Shown one piece after another: positions 23,523 to 26,675 of a stretch of DNA of 26,675 bases. The notes below the pieces were generated by a model, which ran no database searches, was not told the origin of the DNA, and saw only the letters and a program-made list of their open reading frames with translations. This DNA is from DATGKD01 sp035294855 (GTDB lineage: Bacteria; Actinomycetota; Acidimicrobiia; Acidimicrobiales; UBA8190). Each line of letters opens with the position of its first letter. Within the stretch, counting starts at the first letter, position 1. The stretch covers positions 1-26,675 of the forward strand of contig DATGKD010000083.1 in NCBI GenBank assembly GCA_035294855.1, written 5' to 3'. A program made the translations under genes and the position numbers.

Positions 23523-23658
23523 CGTTCCCCCGTTCCCGCCCAAGCCACTCGCCCCCGGCCCGCGTTGGCGCGGCGCCCGGATTGTTTGGCCTGGTGAAGG
23601 GTAACCGAATCCTGGGTGCCCCGGCGCTGGAGTGCGGACAGAGGCCGCGCCCTTCTGC

Positions 23659-23674
23659 CCCGCTGAAAAGCGGG
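23659..23674 (+). other. GNRA-type hairpin upstream of the SMP-30 gene
   Basis: CCCGCT-GAAA-AGCGGG is a 6-bp stem with a GAAA tetraloop, ending 25 bp before the GTG of the next gene. It would sit in the 5' leader if transcription starts further upstream. A role in translation or stability is only a possibility. Confidence 0.35.
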
Positions 23675-23699
23675 CCGTCCGGCGAGTAAGAAGGGCCGC

Positions 23700-24713
23700 G
23701 TGGAGTTCGAGCGGGTGGGCTCATTCGCATTGGGCTGGGGCGAAAGCCTCGTCTGGGACGAGCAACGTCATCGGCTCTACTTCGTCGACTGCCTCCGCTC
23801 GACTGTGCACTGGCTCGAGTACGGATCCGACGAGTTGCACACGACCACCACACCCTCGATGCCAACCGGCCTCGTGCCGACCGACGACGGGCGACTCCTC
23901 GTGGCACTCGAGGACGGGATGTACGTCCTCGATCCTGATGGTGCTCACTGTGAGCTACTCAGCCCCTACCCCGACGAGCTCGACGGCCGAGCGAACGATG
24001 CGTGTGCAGATCTGGACGGCAATCTCATCACGGGAAGGCTGAACCTCGCTCCTGCCGGAGGATCCGCATGGTGGTTTTCGCCGCACCACGGTTGGCGTCT
24101 GCTCGATCCGGACATCTCGAACACGAACGGACCGCAAGCTGCCGTGCTCGACGGGGTCGACACGCTCATCATCGGTGACACCGCTGCGCAGTACTACGCC
24201 TACCCCTACAGCGCCTCGACGGGCACTGTCGGCGAACGCCGGGTCTTCGGCGACGTCTCCTCCGTCGACGGCCATCCCGACGGGTCCACATTGGATAGCG
24301 AAGGAGGATTGTGGTGCGCGCTGTTCGACGGCGGCCACCTCGTCCGCTTCACCACCACCGGGCTGGATGAAGCTGTTGAACTGCCCATGCGAAACCCGAC
24401 CGATGCCACCTTCGGCGGCCCTGCCCTCGACCAGCTCTACGTCGTGTCCACCGATGGGCCGGAGGAACTCGCCGGTGCCCTTATCGAGGTCAAAGGGATC
24501 CATCGGAATGGAGACCCGAGCCGCGGTTCCGTATGCCCAGGTAGAGATCCTCAACGACACCGAGCTGCGGGCGGCCACCCCCTGATCCTTGGCTGCACCT
24601 CCCGGTTCAAAGACGAGGCTGGCACCGTGATGCTGGAGACTGTTCGCGCCCGACAGAAGAATCTCGGTCATCAGGTTGAAGTTCCCAGACCCGGTGCCGC
24701 CGCGGCAGGGTAG
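23700..24713 (+). CDS. SMP-30/gluconolactonase-family lactonase, frameshifted near its end
   Basis: As read this encodes 337 aa, but only about the first 270 belong to the family. The six-bladed propeller metal ligands are present: Glu15 (GWGESLVWD), Asn99 (RANDACAD), Asn143 (TNGPQ) and Asp194 (GHPDGSTLD). Such enzymes hydrolyse sugar lactones, using a divalent metal. The natural C-terminus, RPEPRFRMPR followed by TAG, is found at 24512-24544 in another frame. One missing base near 24511 makes the protein run on for about 65 unrelated residues. The start is GTG 23700 behind AGAAGGG. Loss of the last ten residues may be tolerated, or this may be a sequencing error. Confidence 0.85.
   Translation: MEFERVGSFALGWGESLVWDEQRHRLYFVDCLRSTVHWLEYGSDELHTTTTPSMPTGLVPTDDGRLLVALEDGMYVLDPDGAHCELLSPYPDELDGRANDACADLDGNLITGRLNLAPAGGSAWWFSPHHGWRLLDPDISNTNGPQAAVLDGVDTLIIGDTAAQYYAYPYSASTGTVGERRVFGDVSSVDGHPDGSTLDSEGGLWCALFDGGHLVRFTTTGLDEAVELPMRNPTDATFGGPALDQLYVVSTDGPEELAGALIEVKGIHRNGDPSRGSVCPGRDPQRHRAAGGHPLILGCTSRFKDEAGTVMLETVRARQKNLGHQVEVPRPGAAAAG
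24512..24544 (+). other. Original 3' end of the SMP-30 gene, out of frame
   Basis: Codons from 24512 read R-P-E-P-R-F-R-M-P-R-stop. PEPRFR close to the end is typical of SMP-30 proteins. It lies one lost base away from the main frame, which breaks after ...GIHRNG. Confidence 0.75.
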
Positions 24714-24887
24714 AGGTTCCTGAAGCGCGAAGGGGACTGCGGGGCGGAACCGCTTGGACGCCGAGATTGCCGTGGAGAACACGAAGCGGTGTCCCGTCCG
24801 GCCCCACGATTGCATGGCAAGAGTCGGGTATTCCTGAAGCAACGCGAGTACAGAAGCCTGCCGCCGGGCCGGAGGTAGCGTGACGCT
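24545..24887. other. Interval without a supported gene
   Basis: The run-on of the frameshifted lactonase occupies 24545-24713. The stretch also has an open minus-strand frame with raised G/C at third positions (about 24530-24880, including residues such as TGHRFVFSTAISASKRF), but it has no recognisable domain or start. The 10-bp sequence TTCCTGAAGC occurs at 24717 and 24831. A GGAGG at 24871-24875 serves the next gene. Confidence 0.4.
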
Positions 24888-25856
24888 ATGGAACCAGCGC
24901 CGGAACTTGTTTCGCTGGTCGAGCGTGTCTATCGGGCTTACTCCGCCTTCGACGGCGATGCCATTGACGATGTCATCGCCCGACATGCTGGCACCATCGG
25001 CATCGGCACAGCACACGACGAGTGGCATGTGGGCTACGAAGCGTTCGCAGCCGTCATGCGCGTTCAGTTCCAGGAGATGCCGCCACTCCACTTCGACATC
25101 GAGGAAATCGCGGGTTGGAAGGAAGGTACGGTCGGGTGGGTCTCCTGCCGGGCGATGCTGGACATTGAGGGAATGCCCTCGGTGCAAACCCGGTCGACGT
25201 TCACTCTCCATGAGGAGGGGGCCTTCTGGCGCATCGTCCAATGGCACATATCCCTCCCTGTTGCCAACGAGGAAGCGCTCGGGGTCGGCTTGACCTCAGC
25301 CGTTGATGAACTGCTGGCTGTGCTCCAAGACGAGCGCCCCCCCGTCGACGGGATGGGTGCAGACGGCTCGGTCGCCATGGTGTTCACCGACATCGAAGGC
25401 TCCACCGCGTTGATGGAGACCCTAGGAGAGGCTAAATGGTTGGAACTGGTCAAATGGCACGACGATGCCGTCAAGCAGCAGACGGCGCTATTCGGTGGAA
25501 GCGTGGTGAAGGGTCAGGGAGACGGGTTCATGCTGGCCTTCCCCGCTTCTGGTTCGGCCGCAGCATTCGCCGTCGCAATCCAGCGGGCTTTGAGTACTGG
25601 CTGGACGGGAGTCCCGGTAGCCGTGCGCGTGGGCATGCACCGAGGCAACGCCAAGGCTGAGGCTGGAGACTTCTTCGGGCGAACTGTCGTTGTCGCCGCG
25701 CGCATTGCCAGTGCCGCCAACGGCGGCGAGATACTGGTTTCACAAGAGGTCCAAGACGACCTCGGCGGGGCATTCTCGTTGGGCGATGCTCGCTCTCTCG
25801 CGTTGAAGGGAGTGACCGGGCACCAGACCGTCTTTCCGCTGTTGTGGAATCCGTGA
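24888..25856 (+). CDS. SnoaL-like domain fused to a class III nucleotidyl cyclase
   Basis: This encodes 322 aa. Residues about 1-125 form an NTF2-fold SnoaL-like domain that probably binds a small ligand. Residues about 160-322 are a class III cyclase domain: metal-binding Asp168 (VFTDIEGST) and Asp212 (VKGQGDGF), and Arg272 in VVVAARIASAANGGEILVS. The Asn that usually precedes AAR is Val268 here. A cyclase makes cAMP or cGMP from ATP or GTP; with one transition-state residue changed, activity is uncertain. No transmembrane segment is present, so it is cytosolic. ATG 24888 follows GGAGG by 12 bases. Confidence 0.9.
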   Translation: MEPAPELVSLVERVYRAYSAFDGDAIDDVIARHAGTIGIGTAHDEWHVGYEAFAAVMRVQFQEMPPLHFDIEEIAGWKEGTVGWVSCRAMLDIEGMPSVQTRSTFTLHEEGAFWRIVQWHISLPVANEEALGVGLTSAVDELLAVLQDERPPVDGMGADGSVAMVFTDIEGSTALMETLGEAKWLELVKWHDDAVKQQTALFGGSVVKGQGDGFMLAFPASGSAAAFAVAIQRALSTGWTGVPVAVRVGMHRGNAKAEAGDFFGRTVVVAARIASAANGGEILVSQEVQDDLGGAFSLGDARSLALKGVTGHQTVFPLLWNP

Positions 25857-26290
25857 TGCCGCCTACGACTGCTGAATGGGTTCGGCGAGGGACGTGCAGG
25901 ACGCCACAGGCATGCCGACCCGGGACGGCCAATCCGAACCGAGGGTTGCGCACAGTGATGGCCGCGCCCACGTCCTATGACGCGCAGAAGGGGCCGACGA
26001 CACGGGAGTACGCGCCCGTCGCCGACCCCTTCTACTTCTGTCCGCCTCTCCAGACCGAGGAGGGAGCAACTCACATCGTCAGGTACGCCAGCGTGGCGAC
26101 AGCGTCCAGAGCGTGATGGCAACGGCTTGACGCAGCTTCTCAATGAAACGGGGGGAATCGTTCATTGCCAAACTCCTTCCCTCGTGCGACTCCTACGGTA
26201 CGGGAAGGGTATGAACGGCAGGGGTCGCCATGATGACGAGAACGTGAACTCAGGAGTGACTTGAGTAAGCGTGCGAGCATTCCTGTTGCC
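25857..26290. other. Gene-free interval before the ISL3 remnant
   Basis: I see no credible gene here. It contains the long hairpin at 25986-26033. The last part (about 26100-26290) is lower in GC than its surroundings and borders the truncated transposase, so it may include debris from insertion events. Confidence 0.45.
25986..26033. repeat. Long imperfect hairpin
   Basis: AGAAGGGG (25986-25993) pairs with CCCCTTCT (26026-26033), and the stem continues inward through CG, CGAC and GGG pairs with two mismatches and a 2-base bulge, about 17 pairs in all, to an 8-base loop. It lies 130 bp past the cyclase stop. It could be a terminator or a structured RNA. Confidence 0.55.
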
Positions 26291-26563
26291 TCAGCCGCCG
26301 CCTAGGTGCTTCTTCCACGCCAGGCGCATGGGGGTGCCGTAGACGGGGAGATCGACGTAGTGCACCATCGGGCGCTCTTTCACCTGGGCTCGGCCACCGC
26401 AGTTCGGACAGCGGACGTCGTCGATGATCTGCTCGATCATGAGCTCCACGTCGGGCCCGTCGCGCTTGTAGTGGACGACCTGAACGCCTTTGAGACCGAC
26501 CAGGGCTTCCAGGATCTCGCTATGGTGCGTGAGGACGAAGGTGCTTCGACTTTGTTGGCTCAC
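26291..26563 (-). pseudogene. ISL3-family transposase, N-terminal remnant
   Basis: This encodes 90 aa, while the full transposase has roughly 400. VHYKRDGPDVELMIEQIID leads into the zinc-finger half RCPNCGGRAQVKERP and then VHYVDLPVYGTPMRLAWKKH, the standard ISL3 N-terminal region. The second CxxC pair and the whole DDE core are gone; after WKKH only LGGG and a stop follow. The GTG at 26563 lies 1 base after GAGG, too close for a ribosome-binding site, so the real start may be further in. It is nonfunctional. Confidence 0.85.
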
Positions 26564-26580
26564 ACCTCAAGCTTGAGGTG
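26563..26580. repeat. 18-bp perfect palindrome in the ISL3 leader
   Basis: CACCTCAAGCTTGAGGTG equals its own reverse complement. It is flanked by GACGAAGG (26534-26541) and its inverse CCTTCGTC (26581-26588). It overlaps the first base of the apparent transposase start. Confidence 0.65.
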
Positions 26581-26675
26581 CCTTCGTCTCTCAATCGGTG
26601 ATTCTGGCGGGCCAGGCTCCTCGCTGAAATCCGAAGAGCCCGTATAACGCTGGCTCGGCCTAAGGGTCTAGGCCA

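Larger units (their letters stand above)
26291..26640 (-). mobile_element. Truncated ISL3-family insertion sequence
   Basis: One end is preserved: on the minus strand, GGCTCTTCGGATTTCAGCG begins at 26640 and matches the GG-TCTT-type terminal repeat of ISL3 elements. It is followed by the leader and the N-terminal part of a transposase. The remainder is missing; the break is near 26308, where the protein stops agreeing with the family. The 8 bases outside the repeat (CGTATAAC, 26641-26648) would be the target copy, as ISL3 elements make 8-bp duplications. Confidence 0.7.

Noticed and set aside
23955..25247. 430-aa minus-strand frame spanning the lactonase and cyclase genes
   Set aside because: Both ends overlap well-supported genes on the other strand. 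Only the middle part is kept, as a low-interest possibility.
26657..26674. GGCCTA/TAGGCC inverted repeat at the right edge
   Set aside because: The arms are only 6 bp and the context is cut off by the window end, so no role can be argued.
1..26675. CRISPR arrays, tRNA and rRNA genes, prophage or conjugation genes
   Set aside because: I found no regularly spaced repeats, no cloverleaf sequences, and no structural phage or transfer proteins on reading both strands.

Overview
The window is high-GC DNA with frequent GTG and TTG starts, ATGA/GTGA stop-start overlaps and dense operons. It reads as an actinobacterium, probably a soil or aquatic actinomycetote such as Acidimicrobiia. That placement is an inference from gene content and coding style; there is no rRNA or other phylogenetic marker here. 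I see no tRNA, rRNA, CRISPR array or prophage. Both ends lie in insertion-sequence DNA: an IS481-family 5' end on the left and a truncated ISL3-family end on the right.

The centrepiece (1067-11502) is a divergent catabolic or biosynthetic locus built around a sterol 14-alpha-demethylase (CYP51). Leftward run, in order of transcription: a conserved protein of unknown function, a TetR regulator, a CYP123-like P450, an SDR, CYP51, a 3Fe-4S ferredoxin and an NTF2-fold protein. Rightward run: a hydroxyisobutyrate-dehydrogenase-like enzyme, an aldehyde dehydrogenase, a carboxymuconolactone-decarboxylase-like protein and an SDR. From memory, this matches the Mycobacterium tuberculosis Rv0762c-Rv0771 block almost gene for gene, with the rightward genes in a different order, one extra leftward gene and no adhB-like gene at the left end. 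A 16-bp palindrome in the 50-bp divergent promoter is the likely TetR operator. A further P450 (10282-11502) converges on the block. The set looks like an oxidation pathway for a sterol, terpenoid or other hydrophobic alcohol: P450 hydroxylation with ferredoxin, alcohol/ketone steps by SDRs, then aldehyde to acid.

From 11.6 to 18.1 kb there is a mixed run of single genes: two small hypothetical proteins, a lipoprotein-type phosphoesterase of the phospholipase C family, a three-helix membrane protein, a VOC protein, a GNAT acetyltransferase, a ROK sugar kinase, a receiver-only response regulator and an alpha/beta hydrolase. From 18.1 to 20.0 kb lies a DrrAB-like ABC exporter pair.

From 20.2 to 26.2 kb there are a small HTH protein whose promoter is built from two 17-bp palindromes and appears to give a leaderless mRNA, a secreted protein, a small hypothetical protein, a membrane-anchored copper monooxygenase of the PHM/DBM fold, an SMP-30/gluconolactonase gene with a frameshift just before its natural C-terminus, and a SnoaL plus class III nucleotidyl cyclase fusion. 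The longest gene-free stretches are 642-1066, 21296-21819, 24545-24887 and 25857-26290; several hold clear inverted repeats.
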